From: Burkholderia anthina
Lineage (GTDB): Bacteria; Pseudomonadota; Gammaproteobacteria; Burkholderiales; Burkholderiaceae
Length of the DNA stretch: 64,000 nucleotides
Reading direction: 5' to 3'
Assembly (NCBI RefSeq): GCF_902498995.1
Contig: NZ_CABVLY010000002.1
Location: 434,001-498,000, forward strand
The number at the start of each line of letters is the position of its first letter. Position 1 is the first letter of the stretch. Of the stretch, positions 44,448 through 53,155 are shown piece by piece. The notes beneath the pieces were generated by a model, which searched no databases, had not been told where the DNA came from, and was given only the letters and a program-made list of their open reading frames with translations. A program made the position numbers and the translations under genes.

Positions 44448-44735
44448 ATGGACAAACGCTACAACGCGATGTCGCTTCCCGAACAGCTTGCGCTGCGGCA
44501 CCAGGCGATCGAAGACGTTCTCGCGCATCCCGAATGGCCGTTGCACGAGTCGGTGCGTCATCTGAAGAAGACGATGCGGCTGACGAGCGCCGAAATGGCC
44601 AAGCTCGCCGGCGTATCGACGAAGACGATTCAGGATATCGAACAGGGTCGCAGCGACGGAACGGTCCAGACGATGAACCGCATATTCGGCATGCTGGGAT
44701 TGAAGCTTGGTGTCGTGCGGCGCGCGCCGCAATAG
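44448..44735 (+). CDS. HipB-like helix-turn-helix antitoxin
   Basis: A 95-aa protein 15 bp after the hipA-like gene. An N-terminal helical extension precedes an XRE-type HTH (KTMRLTSAEMAKLAGVSTKT, then IQDIEQGRSDGTVQTMNRI), ending GLKLGVVRR. It probably neutralises the kinase and represses the operon from the AT-rich site upstream of 43116. Confidence 0.88.
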   Translation: MDKRYNAMSLPEQLALRHQAIEDVLAHPEWPLHESVRHLKKTMRLTSAEMAKLAGVSTKTIQDIEQGRSDGTVQTMNRIFGMLGLKLGVVRRAPQ

Positions 44736-44821
44736 CCGGTACTGGCGCGGCGGGGAGGCGGCGCACCCGTCGGGCGATCGACGGATGCGCGCACATCTGG
44801 ATGGAAAGCCGGCCGCGCGGC

Positions 44822-45001
44822 CTACTTCACCGCAAACAGCGTCAGGTTCATGAAGATCTTGAACGCATAGCCGAGCGTGACGGCGCCGAGCACGCCGCCC
44901 GCCCACAGGACGACGAACCACATCCAGCCGCGCATTTTCGGGCGCGGGGCGCCGGGCTGGCCGGCGGCGGGATCAGTGGTGGTAGTAATGCTGGTCTTCA
45001 T
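44822..45001 (-). CDS. small membrane protein of the bd oxidase operon (CydX/CioZ/DUF2474-like)
   Basis: 59 aa, too short for most gene callers. It starts MKTSITTTTDPAAGQPGAPR and has one membrane helix (MWFVVLWAGGVLGAVTLGYAF). It begins inside the last codons of cydB (29-base overlap). Tiny single-helix subunits follow bd oxidase genes in many bacteria and stabilise the haem pocket. The match to DUF2474/CioZ rests on position, size and topology, not strong sequence identity. Confidence 0.75.
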   Translation of the reverse strand: MKTSITTTTDPAAGQPGAPRPKMRGWMWFVVLWAGGVLGAVTLGYAFKIFMNLTLFAVK

Positions 45002-45980
45002 GGCGCACCTTGCCTCGGAATACCCAGTAACCCATCGTCGTGTAGGCGATGATGATCGGAAGGATAACCGCAGCGCCGACCAGCGTGAAGGTCTGGCTCG
45101 AACGCGGCGCGGCCGCTTCCCAGATCGTCATCGTCTGCGGAATCGCATACGGGAACAGCGTGACGAGCAGGCCGACGTAGCCCAGCAGCACGAGCGCCAG
45201 CGCGAGCACGAACGGCGTCATGTCGTGCCGGTCGCGCACCGCGCGGCGCATCCACACCGCGCATCCGGCGACCAGGAACGGCACCGGCAGCAGGCGCCAG
45301 AACAGCCCCGAATCGAACCAGCGCTGCGCGATGGCCGGATCCTGCAGCGGGGTCCACAGGCTGATCACCGCGATGAAGCCGAGCAGCACGACGGTCAGCG
45401 GCCACACCACGCGATGCAGGCGGCGCTGCACGTCGCCTTCGGTTTTCGCGACGAGCCAGCAGCAGCCGAGCAGCGCATACGTGACGATCAGGCCGAGGCC
45501 CGTCAGCAGGCTGAACGGCGTGAGCCAGTCGAACGCGCCGCCGGCATACACGCCGTCCTTCACGTCGATGCCCTGCAGGAACGCGCCGAGCGCGATCCCC
45601 TGGAACAGCGTCGCGCCGGCCGAGCCGCCGATGAACGCGAGATCCCACAGCTGCTTCGTGCGGCGCGCCTTCGCGCGGATCTCGAACGACACGCCGCGGA
45701 AGATCAGGCACACCAGCATGAAGATCAGCGGCAGATACAGCGCCGACAGCACCGTCGAATAGACGATCGGGAACACCGCGTACAGCCCGGCGCCGCCCAG
45801 CACGAGCCAGGTTTCGTTGCCGTCCCACACGGGCGCGACGGTGTTCATCATCAGGTCGCGTTCCTTCTCGTCCGGGAAGAACGGGAAGACGATGCCGATG
45901 CCGAGGTCGAAGCCGTCGAGCACGACGTACATGAAGAGCCCCAATGCGATGATCGCGGCCCAGATTACGGTGACGTCCAT
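44973..45980 (-). CDS. cydB: bd-type quinol oxidase subunit II
   Basis: A 335-aa inner-membrane protein with about eight or nine helices. The conserved N-terminus MDVTVIWAAIIALGLFMYVV leads to LDGFDLGIGIVFPF, a signature of subunit II, and WDGNETWLVLGGAGLYAVFP follows. It forms the heterodimer with subunit I that reduces oxygen with ubiquinol. It lies 29 bp after cydA. By partner type it would be CioB. Confidence 0.95.
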   Translation of the reverse strand: MDVTVIWAAIIALGLFMYVVLDGFDLGIGIVFPFFPDEKERDLMMNTVAPVWDGNETWLVLGGAGLYAVFPIVYSTVLSALYLPLIFMLVCLIFRGVSFEIRAKARRTKQLWDLAFIGGSAGATLFQGIALGAFLQGIDVKDGVYAGGAFDWLTPFSLLTGLGLIVTYALLGCCWLVAKTEGDVQRRLHRVVWPLTVVLLGFIAVISLWTPLQDPAIAQRWFDSGLFWRLLPVPFLVAGCAVWMRRAVRDRHDMTPFVLALALVLLGYVGLLVTLFPYAIPQTMTIWEAAAPRSSQTFTLVGAAVILPIIIAYTTMGYWVFRGKVRHEDQHYYHH

Positions 45981-46009
45981 AGGTTTTCTCGTATGCGGAA
46001 TGGATGGGC

Positions 46010-47431
46010 TCAGACGGTCTCGATCAGCTCGTCGACGGCCGACAGCGGGCGGCGCGCGGTGTGATCGGGGCGCGTGTCGGGCAGGTCGTGTTTCGGGTCG
46101 TGCGGCGCGTCGGGCAGCGCGGGGCCGGCCTTCATCAGCTTCAGCATGTAGTACACGCCGGTGCCGAACACGAGGAAGTACACGATCACAAACGTCATCA
46201 TCGACAGGCTGACCTGCTGCACCGACAGCGGCGACACGGCCTGCGCGGTGCGCATCACGCCATACACGACCCACGGCTGGCGGCCGGCTTCGGTCGTCAC
46301 CCAGCCCGCGAGCAGCGACACGAAACCGGTCGGGCCCATCACGAGCGCGAAGCGCTGGAACCATTTCGATTCATACAGGCTGCCGCGGCGGCGCAGCAGC
46401 CACGCGAGCGCGGCCAGGCCGATCATCGCGAAGCCGAGGCCGACCATGATCCGGAAGCTCCAGAACACGATCGTCGAGTTCGGGCGGTCCTGCGGCGGGA
46501 AATCCTTCAGCCCGCGGATCTCGCCGTCCCAGCTGTGCGTGAGGATCAGGCTGCCGAGGTGCGGCACCTTCACCGCGTAGCGCGTGGTTTCCGCCTTCAT
46601 GTCCGGAATGCCGAACAGGTTGAGCGCGGTGCCGCCCTTCTCGGTGTCCCACAGCCCTTCGATCGCGGCGATCTTCGCGGGCTGGTGCTTCAGCGTGTTG
46701 ATGCCGTGCTGGTCGCCGATCACGGCCTGCAGCGGCGCGAGCACGAGCAGCAGCCACAGCGCCATCGAGAACATCTTCTTCACGCCCTTGTCGCGGCGGC
46801 CCTTCAGCAGGTGCCATGCGCCGGTCGCGGCCACCACCAGCGCGGCGACGATGAACGCGGCGATCGCCATGTGGAACAGGCGGTACGGGAACGACGGGTT
46901 GAAGATGATCGCGAACCAGTCGGTCGGCACGACGCGGCCGTCGACGATCTCGAAGCCCTGCGGCGTCTGCATCCAGCTGTTCGACGCGAGGATCCAGAAC
47001 GTCGAGATCAGCGTGCCGATCGCGACCATCAGCGTCGCGCCGAAGTGCGCGCGCGGGCTCACGCGATTCCAGCCGAACAGCATGATGCCGAGGAAGCCGG
47101 CTTCGAGGAAGAACGCGGTCATCACCTCGTACATCAGCAGCGGGCCGGTGACCGAACCGGCGAAGCTCGAGAAGCCCGACCAGTTGGTGCCGAACTGATA
47201 GCTCATCACGACGCCGGAGACGACGCCCATCCCGAACGCGACCGCGAAGATCTTCGACCAGAACAGGCACAGCGTTTTGTAGTACTGCTTGCCGGTCTTC
47301 AGCCAGCGATATTCGAGCACGGCGATGAAGCTGGCGAGGCCGATGCTCAGCGCCGGGAAGACGATGTGAAAGGAGACGGTGAACGCGAATTGCAGGCGGG
47401 CCAGATCGAAGGCCGAAAATGCGGTGTCCAT
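46010..47431 (-). CDS. cydA: bd-type quinol oxidase subunit I, cyanide-insensitive (CIO) subtype
   Basis: A 473-aa protein. Haem ligands are in the N-terminal helices (FTVSFHIVFPALSIGLASF with the haem b595 His; FGTNWSGF; Met in the later LFGIPDM region). The Q-loop is short: from KHQPAKIAAIEGLWDTEKGG it reaches HSWDGEIRGLKDFPPQDRP and then RIMVGLG, without the long E. coli-type insertion. Short-loop enzymes are the CioA type, often cyanide-tolerant. Microaerobic control is suggested by the ANR/FNR box upstream. Confidence 0.94.
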   Translation of the reverse strand: MDTAFSAFDLARLQFAFTVSFHIVFPALSIGLASFIAVLEYRWLKTGKQYYKTLCLFWSKIFAVAFGMGVVSGVVMSYQFGTNWSGFSSFAGSVTGPLLMYEVMTAFFLEAGFLGIMLFGWNRVSPRAHFGATLMVAIGTLISTFWILASNSWMQTPQGFEIVDGRVVPTDWFAIIFNPSFPYRLFHMAIAAFIVAALVVAATGAWHLLKGRRDKGVKKMFSMALWLLLVLAPLQAVIGDQHGINTLKHQPAKIAAIEGLWDTEKGGTALNLFGIPDMKAETTRYAVKVPHLGSLILTHSWDGEIRGLKDFPPQDRPNSTIVFWSFRIMVGLGFAMIGLAALAWLLRRRGSLYESKWFQRFALVMGPTGFVSLLAGWVTTEAGRQPWVVYGVMRTAQAVSPLSVQQVSLSMMTFVIVYFLVFGTGVYYMLKLMKAGPALPDAPHDPKHDLPDTRPDHTARRPLSAVDELIETV

Positions 47432-47592
47432 ACCAGTTGACCGAGGCTGACGATACCCGCCGGCGGGTGCCGGCGGACCCCGGCCGACGGGGCATCGGGG
47501 TTGGCTGGAGTATGGGTCGCGATGGTGCGCCGCGAAATGTGCCAACTCGTCGCAGATGTCCAGACTGCCGCGCCCGATTTCGGGATAAATCG

Positions 47593-47606
47593 TTGATTCG
47601 TATCAA
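47593..47606. promoter_or_regulatory. ANR/FNR box upstream of cydAB
   Basis: TTGATTCGTATCAA matches TTGAT-N4-ATCAA perfectly. It lies 162 bp before the cydA start; no obvious -10 could be fixed at class II spacing, so activation or repression is undecided. Confidence 0.8.
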
Positions 47607-47957
47607 GAACGCGGTGCGCGACGCGCGCGGCCGCGGCGTGGCGGTCTGCCGCACGTGCGTCAATATGGCGCGTCGCATCATCGGAACGATGCGGCGTACC
47701 CGCACCCGCCGCGCGCAACGGGGCCGCGCGCGGCCGGCGCGGGCCTTCGGCCCGTTCAGATCCGCGCAAATCCGTTTCCACGCATTAGCGTGTAACGCAC
47801 GACGCCGTGCCGGCGGGGCCGCGCGGCCCGCGTCTGTCACACGGGTAACGTCGCGCAACAATTGCGCGCGCGCCCGTAATGGATGCCGGATCGCGCGCGG
47901 CGTAGCGTTCGACGTATCGGGTTCGTATCGACGAACCGTCCTGCCGGAGAACGTGAC
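47607..47957. other. gene-free stretch between the ANR box and the secreted protein gene
   Basis: No gene, hairpin with T-run or clear repeat is seen. It should contain the rightward promoter of the 108-aa gene. Confidence 0.4.
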
Positions 47958-48284
47958 GTGAATGGATTGAAGCTCGCGCTGGGCGCGGCCGCCGCGGTGG
48001 CCGTCGCGACGGGCGGCGTGGCGCATGCCGCCCGGGTCGGGGTCTATGTCGGCCCCGGTTACCCGTATTACTACCCCGTCGTTCCGGCGCCGTATTACTA
48101 CCCGCCGCCCGTCGTCGCGGTGCCGGTCGATCCCGGCACGCCGCCCGAGTACGTCGAGAAGGATCAGCCGCAGGCGGGCGGCGACGCGAACCTCTGGTAC
48201 TACTGCGACGCGTCGCGGCATTACTACCCGTATGTGAAGACCTGCAAGTCGGGCTGGCGATCGGTGCCGGCGCGGCCGCAATGA
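47958..48284 (+). CDS. secreted Tyr/Pro-rich small protein
   Basis: A 108-aa protein with a GTG start preceded by CCGGAGAA. A signal peptide (LKLALGAAAAVAVATGGVAHA) is cleaved before ARVGVYVGPG. The mature part is rich in Tyr and Pro (PYYYPVVPAPYYYPPP), with two cysteines near the end (YYCDASRHYYPYVKTCKSGW) that probably form a disulfide. This YPY-repeat plus WYYC...YYPYVxxC pattern is common in unnamed Burkholderia envelope proteins. It lies 13 bp before the next lipoprotein gene, so likely cotranscribed. Confidence 0.82.
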   Translation: MNGLKLALGAAAAVAVATGGVAHAARVGVYVGPGYPYYYPVVPAPYYYPPPVVAVPVDPGTPPEYVEKDQPQAGGDANLWYYCDASRHYYPYVKTCKSGWRSVPARPQ

Positions 48285-48297
48285 GGGAGGCCCGACG

Positions 48298-48825
48298 ATG
48301 AACCAGGCAATTCGATCCCTGCGTGTGCCGGCCGTGCTGGCGCTGGCCGGCCTGCTCGGCGCGTGCGCGTACATGCCGGTCGGCCCGAGCGTGATGGCGC
48401 TGCCGGGCACCGGCAAATCGTTCGACCAGTTCCGGGTCGACGACGCGAACTGCCGGCAATACGCATTCCAGCAATCGGGCGGCGTGAGCGCCGGACAGGC
48501 CTCGACCGCGAGCGCGCTCGGCAGCGCGGCCGTCGGCACCGCGCTCGGCGCGGCGGCGGGCGCGGCGTTCAACGGCGGCACCGGCGCCGCAGTCGGCGCG
48601 GGCGCCGGGCTGCTCGCGGGCAGCGTCGTGGGCGCGGGCGCCGCGCAAGGCTCGGCGTACGACATCCAGCGCCGCTACGACTATGCGTATCTGCAGTGCA
48701 TGTACGCATCCGGCAACCGCGTGCCGGTGCCGGGCGGGATGAGCGGCGGATACGGCGGGCGCGCGCAGCCCTCGGCGCCGCCGATGCCGCCGGCGGGCAT
48801 CCAGCCGCCGCCGCCGCGTTATTGA
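48298..48825 (+). CDS. glycine-zipper lipoprotein
   Basis: A 175-aa protein with GGGAGG upstream of the ATG. The lipobox is LLGAC (Cys23). After an acidic segment with DDANCRQYAFQQ come alternating small residues, ALGAAAGAAFNGGTGAAVGA and beyond, the glycine-zipper signature of membrane-inserting or oligomerising envelope proteins. The C-terminus is Gly/Pro-rich. Probable outer-membrane lipoprotein of unknown function, in one operon with the preceding secreted protein. Confidence 0.85.
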   Translation: MNQAIRSLRVPAVLALAGLLGACAYMPVGPSVMALPGTGKSFDQFRVDDANCRQYAFQQSGGVSAGQASTASALGSAAVGTALGAAAGAAFNGGTGAAVGAGAGLLAGSVVGAGAAQGSAYDIQRRYDYAYLQCMYASGNRVPVPGGMSGGYGGRAQPSAPPMPPAGIQPPPPRY

Positions 48826-49032
48826 CTGACGACGCCGCCCCGCATGCCGGCCGTGCCGGCGCGGGGCGCAGCGCAGCGGGCGTTGTCATCCCGTTCGCCG
48901 GCGGCGCGCGCTCGCGTCGCCGCTGCGCGTCGGCCCCTTCGGCACGCGCCGCGCGAATTGCGTACACTCTGAGTCTCGTTTCGGCAGGGCCGGGCGCATC
49001 GGTTCCGGTCCGCGTTCACTCAGGACACGCAG

Positions 49033-50046
49033 ATGATCGATTTACGCAGCGATACCGTGACACGTCCGAGCCAGGCGATGCTGGCCGCGATGACTGCCGC
49101 CGAAGTCGGCGACGACGTATGGGGCGACGACCCGACCGTGCTGCGCCTGCAGGCGGTGACGGCCGAGCGGGCGGGCAAGGAAGCCGGCCTGTTCTTCCCG
49201 AGCGGCACGCAGAGCAACCTGGCCGCGCTGATGGCCCATTGCGAACGCGGCGACGAATACATCGTCGGCCAGCTCGCGCACACCTACAAGTACGAAGGCG
49301 GCGGCGCGGCGGTGCTCGGCAGCATCCAGCCGCAGCCGATCGAGAACGCACCCGACGGCACGCTGCCGCTCGCGAAGATCGCCGCGGCGATCAAGCCGCT
49401 CGACAATCACTTCGCGCGCACGCGCCTGCTCGCGCTCGAAAACACGATCGGCGGCCAGGTGTTGCCGGAAGGCTACGTGCAGGAAGCCGTCGCGTTCGCG
49501 CGCAGCCGTGGGCTGGCAGCGCACCTCGACGGCGCGCGCGTGTGCAATGCGGCCGTTGCGTCGGGCCGCCCGATCGCCGAGCTGTGCGCGCCCTTCGATA
49601 CCGTGTCGATCTGTTTCTCGAAAGGGCTCGGCGCGCCGGTCGGTTCGGTGCTGGTCGGCAATCGCGCGCTGGTCGAGCGCGCGCAGCGCTGGCGCAAGGT
49701 GCTGGGCGGCGGGATGCGGCAGTCGGGCATTCTCGCGGCGGCCTGCCTGTATGCGCTCGACCACAACGTCGAGCGGCTCGCCGACGATCACGCGAATGCC
49801 GCGCATCTCGCGCAAGGCCTCGCGCGCATCGAGCCGGTGAAGGTGCTGTCGCACGCGACGAACATGGTGTTCGCGCAATTCCCGGAAGCCGATTGCGCGC
49901 CGCTGGAGGCATGGCTGAAGGCGCGCGGGATTCTCACGCAGATGCTGTACGCGTCGCGCTTCGTCACGCATTGCGACGTGTCGCGCGCGGACATCGATAC
50001 CTTCATCGATGCGGTCGGCGCGTATTTCGCGCAGCGGCGCGCGTAA
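49033..50046 (+). CDS. ltaE: low-specificity L-threonine aldolase
   Basis: A 337-aa PLP enzyme starting MIDLRSDTVTRPSQAM, the family's hallmark opening. Further marks: VWGDDPTVLRLQ, FFPSGTQSNLAAL, AHLDGARVCNAA and the PLP lysine in ICFSKGLGAPVGS. It cleaves threonine/allo-threonine to glycine and acetaldehyde. Length is normal. AGGA 9 bases upstream. Not clearly in an operon; convergent with the LysR gene. Confidence 0.95.
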   Translation: MIDLRSDTVTRPSQAMLAAMTAAEVGDDVWGDDPTVLRLQAVTAERAGKEAGLFFPSGTQSNLAALMAHCERGDEYIVGQLAHTYKYEGGGAAVLGSIQPQPIENAPDGTLPLAKIAAAIKPLDNHFARTRLLALENTIGGQVLPEGYVQEAVAFARSRGLAAHLDGARVCNAAVASGRPIAELCAPFDTVSICFSKGLGAPVGSVLVGNRALVERAQRWRKVLGGGMRQSGILAAACLYALDHNVERLADDHANAAHLAQGLARIEPVKVLSHATNMVFAQFPEADCAPLEAWLKARGILTQMLYASRFVTHCDVSRADIDTFIDAVGAYFAQRRA

Positions 50047-50091
50047 CGTCCCCGACGGTGCCGTGCGCGACGCGCGGCACCTCGTTTCACG

Positions 50092-51000
50092 TCACGTCGG
50101 CAGCGGCGCGAGCAACCGGCGCGCCGCTTCGACGACCCGCGCGGACAGCGACGCCATCGTCGGCGATTGCACGGTCCACGCATGCCAGTAAAGCGTGATG
50201 TCGGTCGGATGCGCGGGCGCGAGATCGACGAGCCCCTGCGCGTCGAGCGGTGCGCCGCCGATCAGCGGCTCCGGCACCATCGCGTAGCCGAGCCCGTGCC
50301 GCACCGCCGCGAAATGCGCGTGCGTGCCCGGCACGTAGTGGCACGGATACGCACCTTCGGGCAATCCGAACTTCTCCTTCAGGAATGCAGACTGCAGCGT
50401 GTCGCGCCGCGAATATGCGACGACCGGCGCATCGCGCGCGCTCATGCGATTCAGGCCGCGCGGAAACCAGCGCCCCGCGAAGGCTGCCGCCGCGAGCAGC
50501 CGGTAGCGCATCGTGCCGAGCGGTGTCGCGGCGCAGCCGCGCATCGGTTTCGGCTCGGTCGTCACGCAGCCCACGGCCATTCCGCTTTCGAGCAGCGCGA
50601 ACGTATGGTCCTGATCCTCGACGATCAGCTCGAACAGGATGCGTTCGCCCGCGAGCACGGACGTCAGCGCGGGCAGGAACCAGGTGCCGAGGCTGTCGGA
50701 GTTCAGCGCGATCGTGACCGAGATCGGCGATTCGCGCTCGGTCGCGAGCGTGCTTTGCAGGTCGGCCTGCAGCAGCGCGACGCGGCGCAGGTGCTGCAGC
50801 ACGCGTTGCCCGGCCAGCGTCGGCCGGCACGGCCGCGTGCGCAGCACGAGCGGCGTGCCGAGGCTTGCCTCCAGCGCGCGGACCCGCTGCGTGACGGCGG
50901 ACGCGGTCACGTGCAGGCGCACGGCGGCCTGCTCGAAGCTGCCCGTGTCGGCGACGGCCAGCAGCGCGGCGGCCTGCTTCGGATCGATCGTCATCGACAT
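50092..51000 (-). CDS. LysR-family regulator, ArgP/IciA type
   Basis: A 302-aa protein starting MSMTIDPKQAAALLAVADTG. The HTH is SFEQAAVRLHVTASAVTQRVRALE, and the ArgP-like identity comes from GTPLVLRTRPCRPTLAGQRV and the effector-domain IALNSDSLGTWFLPAL. ArgP regulates arginine/lysine export (argO/lysE), but no LysE-type exporter is adjacent. The divergent neighbour is the persulfide dioxygenase-rhodanese gene, an unusual partner, so the target may differ. Confidence 0.88.
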   Translation of the reverse strand: MSMTIDPKQAAALLAVADTGSFEQAAVRLHVTASAVTQRVRALEASLGTPLVLRTRPCRPTLAGQRVLQHLRRVALLQADLQSTLATERESPISVTIALNSDSLGTWFLPALTSVLAGERILFELIVEDQDHTFALLESGMAVGCVTTEPKPMRGCAATPLGTMRYRLLAAAAFAGRWFPRGLNRMSARDAPVVAYSRRDTLQSAFLKEKFGLPEGAYPCHYVPGTHAHFAAVRHGLGYAMVPEPLIGGAPLDAQGLVDLAPAHPTDITLYWHAWTVQSPTMASLSARVVEAARRLLAPLPT

Positions 51001-51180
51001 GTCGGCGCAATTCCTGTGAACGTAAGACGAGAACAGCCGGTAGTGTAAGGCAGCGTGCGCGACGGGCCGGGCGGCGTGCGCGTTTTGAACTACCCTGTAT
51101 GAACGCGCGCCCCGCGCGGCGACGGCGCACGCGGGGCCGGCCGCGCAACCGCCACGCCCAGCCGACGGAGCCACTTCGCG

Positions 51181-52251
51181 ATGATCTTCCGGCAACTCTT
51201 CGACCCGCAATCGTCGACCTACACATATCTGCTCGCCGACCGCGCGTCGCGCGAAGCGCTGTTGATCGACCCGGTATTCGAGCAGGTGCGCCGCGATGCG
51301 GCATTGCTCGACGAACTGGGCCTGCGGCTCGTCGTGACGATCGACACGCACGTGCATGCCGATCACGTGACGGGCGCGTGGCTGCTCAAGCAGCGCACCG
51401 GCAGCGCGATCTCGATCTCGGCCGCGAGCGGCGCGCAGGGCGCGGACCGCTACCTGAACGACGGGGACCGCTGCACGTTCGGCACGCGCTACCTGACCGT
51501 GCGCGCGACGCCGGGCCACACGAGCGGCTGCATCAGCCTCGTGCTCGACGACGAATCGATGGCGTTTACCGGTGACTGCCTGCTGATTCGCGGCACCGGC
51601 CGCACCGACTTCCAGCAGGGCGACCCGCGCGCACTGTATCGCGCGGTGCACGGCCGGCTCTTCACGCTGCCGGCGGCGTGCCTGCTGTATCCGGCGCACG
51701 ACTATCGCGGGCTGACGGTGACGAGCGTCGGCGAGGAGCGGCGCTTCAATCCGCGCCTGGGCGGCGATCTCAGCGAAGACGATTTCGCCGGCTACATGCG
51801 CAACCTCGGGCTCGCGCATCCGCGTCAGATCGACGTCGCGGTGCCCGCGAACCTGCAGTGCGGCGTGGCCGAGAACGCACCCGCTGCGCAGCAATCGGCC
51901 GACTGGGCGCCGCTCGTCTATACGTTCGCCGGGTTCTGGGAAATCGATCCGCAGTGGCTCGAGGATCATCTGCCGGCCGTGCAGATCGTCGACGTGCGCG
52001 AGCCGGACGAATTCACCGGCCCGCTCGGCCACCTGCCCGGCGCGACGCCGATTCCGCTCGGCGAGCTGGCCGCGCGCACCGGCGAGCTCGCACGCGACCG
52101 GCCGATCGTGACCGTCTGCCGCGCCGGCGGCCGCTCTGCGCAGGCGACCGTGATCCTGCTGAAAGCCGGCTTCGATGCCGTCGCGAATCTGGGCGGCGGG
52201 ATGCTGCGCTGGCGCGGCGAAGGGCGCGTCGTGAAGGACGGCCGGTCGTAG
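51181..52251 (+). CDS. persulfide dioxygenase-rhodanese fusion protein
   Basis: A 356-aa protein. Residues 1-230 form an ETHE1-like metallo-beta-lactamase dioxygenase: THVHADH gives His57, His59, Asp61 and His62; GHTSGC and FTGDCLLIRGTGRTDFQQG follow, and PAHDY carries the last ligands. Residues ~255-356 form a rhodanese domain with active-site Cys313 in TVCRAGGRS. Natural fusions of this kind in Burkholderia oxidise glutathione persulfide to sulfite and interconvert it with thiosulfate (family knowledge). Cytosolic sulfide detoxification or thiosulfate use is expected. Confidence 0.93.
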   Translation: MIFRQLFDPQSSTYTYLLADRASREALLIDPVFEQVRRDAALLDELGLRLVVTIDTHVHADHVTGAWLLKQRTGSAISISAASGAQGADRYLNDGDRCTFGTRYLTVRATPGHTSGCISLVLDDESMAFTGDCLLIRGTGRTDFQQGDPRALYRAVHGRLFTLPAACLLYPAHDYRGLTVTSVGEERRFNPRLGGDLSEDDFAGYMRNLGLAHPRQIDVAVPANLQCGVAENAPAAQQSADWAPLVYTFAGFWEIDPQWLEDHLPAVQIVDVREPDEFTGPLGHLPGATPIPLGELAARTGELARDRPIVTVCRAGGRSAQATVILLKAGFDAVANLGGGMLRWRGEGRVVKDGRS

Positions 52252-52380
52252 CGGTGCGATGTCGCGCGCCGGAGAAAAAATGATCGGAGCGATGTCGAAT
52301 CGGGCGGGTGCCGCTCGTCGTCAAGGTATCCGATCACGTGGCGCTGCACGACGCGGCGCCGAAACCCGGGAGACCATGCG

Positions 52381-53040
52381 ATGACGCCGACGCTTTACGC
52401 CCATCCCTTTTCGTCCTACTGCCAGAAAGTGCTGACCGCGCTATACGAGAACGGCACGCCGTTCGAATATCGCGTGCTCGCGCACGACGATCCGAAGCCG
52501 ATGCAGGAATTGGCCGCGCTCTGGCCGATGAAGCGCTTCCCGGTGCTCGTCGACGCGGGGCGCACCGTGTTCGAGGCCACCATCATCATCGAGTATCTCG
52601 GCCTCGCTCATCCGGGCCCCGTGCGCCTGCTGCCCGACGATCCGCGCGCGGCACTCGAGGCGCGCATGATGGATCGCTTCTTCGACAACTACGTGTCGAC
52701 GCCGCAGCAGAAGGTGGTGTACGACGCGCTGCGGCCGGCGCACGAGCGCGATGCGCGCGGCGTCGCCGATGCACGCGCGATGCTCGACACGTCGTACGCG
52801 TGGCTCGACCGGAAGATGGCCGATCGCGAATGGGCGGCCGGCGACCGCTTCAGCCTCGCCGACTGCGGCGCGGCCCCGTTCCTGTTCTACGCGGACTGGA
52901 CCCACCGGATCGATCCGTCGTTCGCGAACGTGATCGCGTATCGCAGGCGCTTGCTTGCGCGGCCGTCGTTTGCGCGGGCGGTCGACGAGGCGCGGCCGTA
53001 TCGTTCGTTCTTTCCGCTCGGCGCGCCCGATCGCGACTGA
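52381..53040 (+). CDS. glutathione S-transferase family protein
   Basis: A 219-aa protein. The thioredoxin-like N-terminal domain has LYAHPFSSYCQKVLTALYEN (Ser/Cys at the active-site position) and KRFPVLVDAGRTVFEATIII with the glutathione gamma-Glu site E-A/S. The all-helical C-terminal domain has the N-capping motif FSLADCGAAP. Start ATG at 52381. Substrate unknown; its position after the persulfide dioxygenase gene may reflect shared glutathione chemistry (inference). Confidence 0.9.
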   Translation: MTPTLYAHPFSSYCQKVLTALYENGTPFEYRVLAHDDPKPMQELAALWPMKRFPVLVDAGRTVFEATIIIEYLGLAHPGPVRLLPDDPRAALEARMMDRFFDNYVSTPQQKVVYDALRPAHERDARGVADARAMLDTSYAWLDRKMADREWAAGDRFSLADCGAAPFLFYADWTHRIDPSFANVIAYRRRLLARPSFARAVDEARPYRSFFPLGAPDRD

Positions 53041-53155
53041 CATGCGCGGCCAGGGGCGCGGCGGCACGCGCACCGCGCGACGTCGCCGCGCTGGGCCGGC
53101 AGCGGGTACGGGTGCGTCGTGACCACAGGAGCGGAAGCATGGCGGCGCCTTCCCG

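Noticed and set aside
47572-47583. CCCGATTTCGGG hairpin near the ANR box as a terminator
   Set aside because: Only a 5-bp stem with no T-run; more likely chance or part of the control region.
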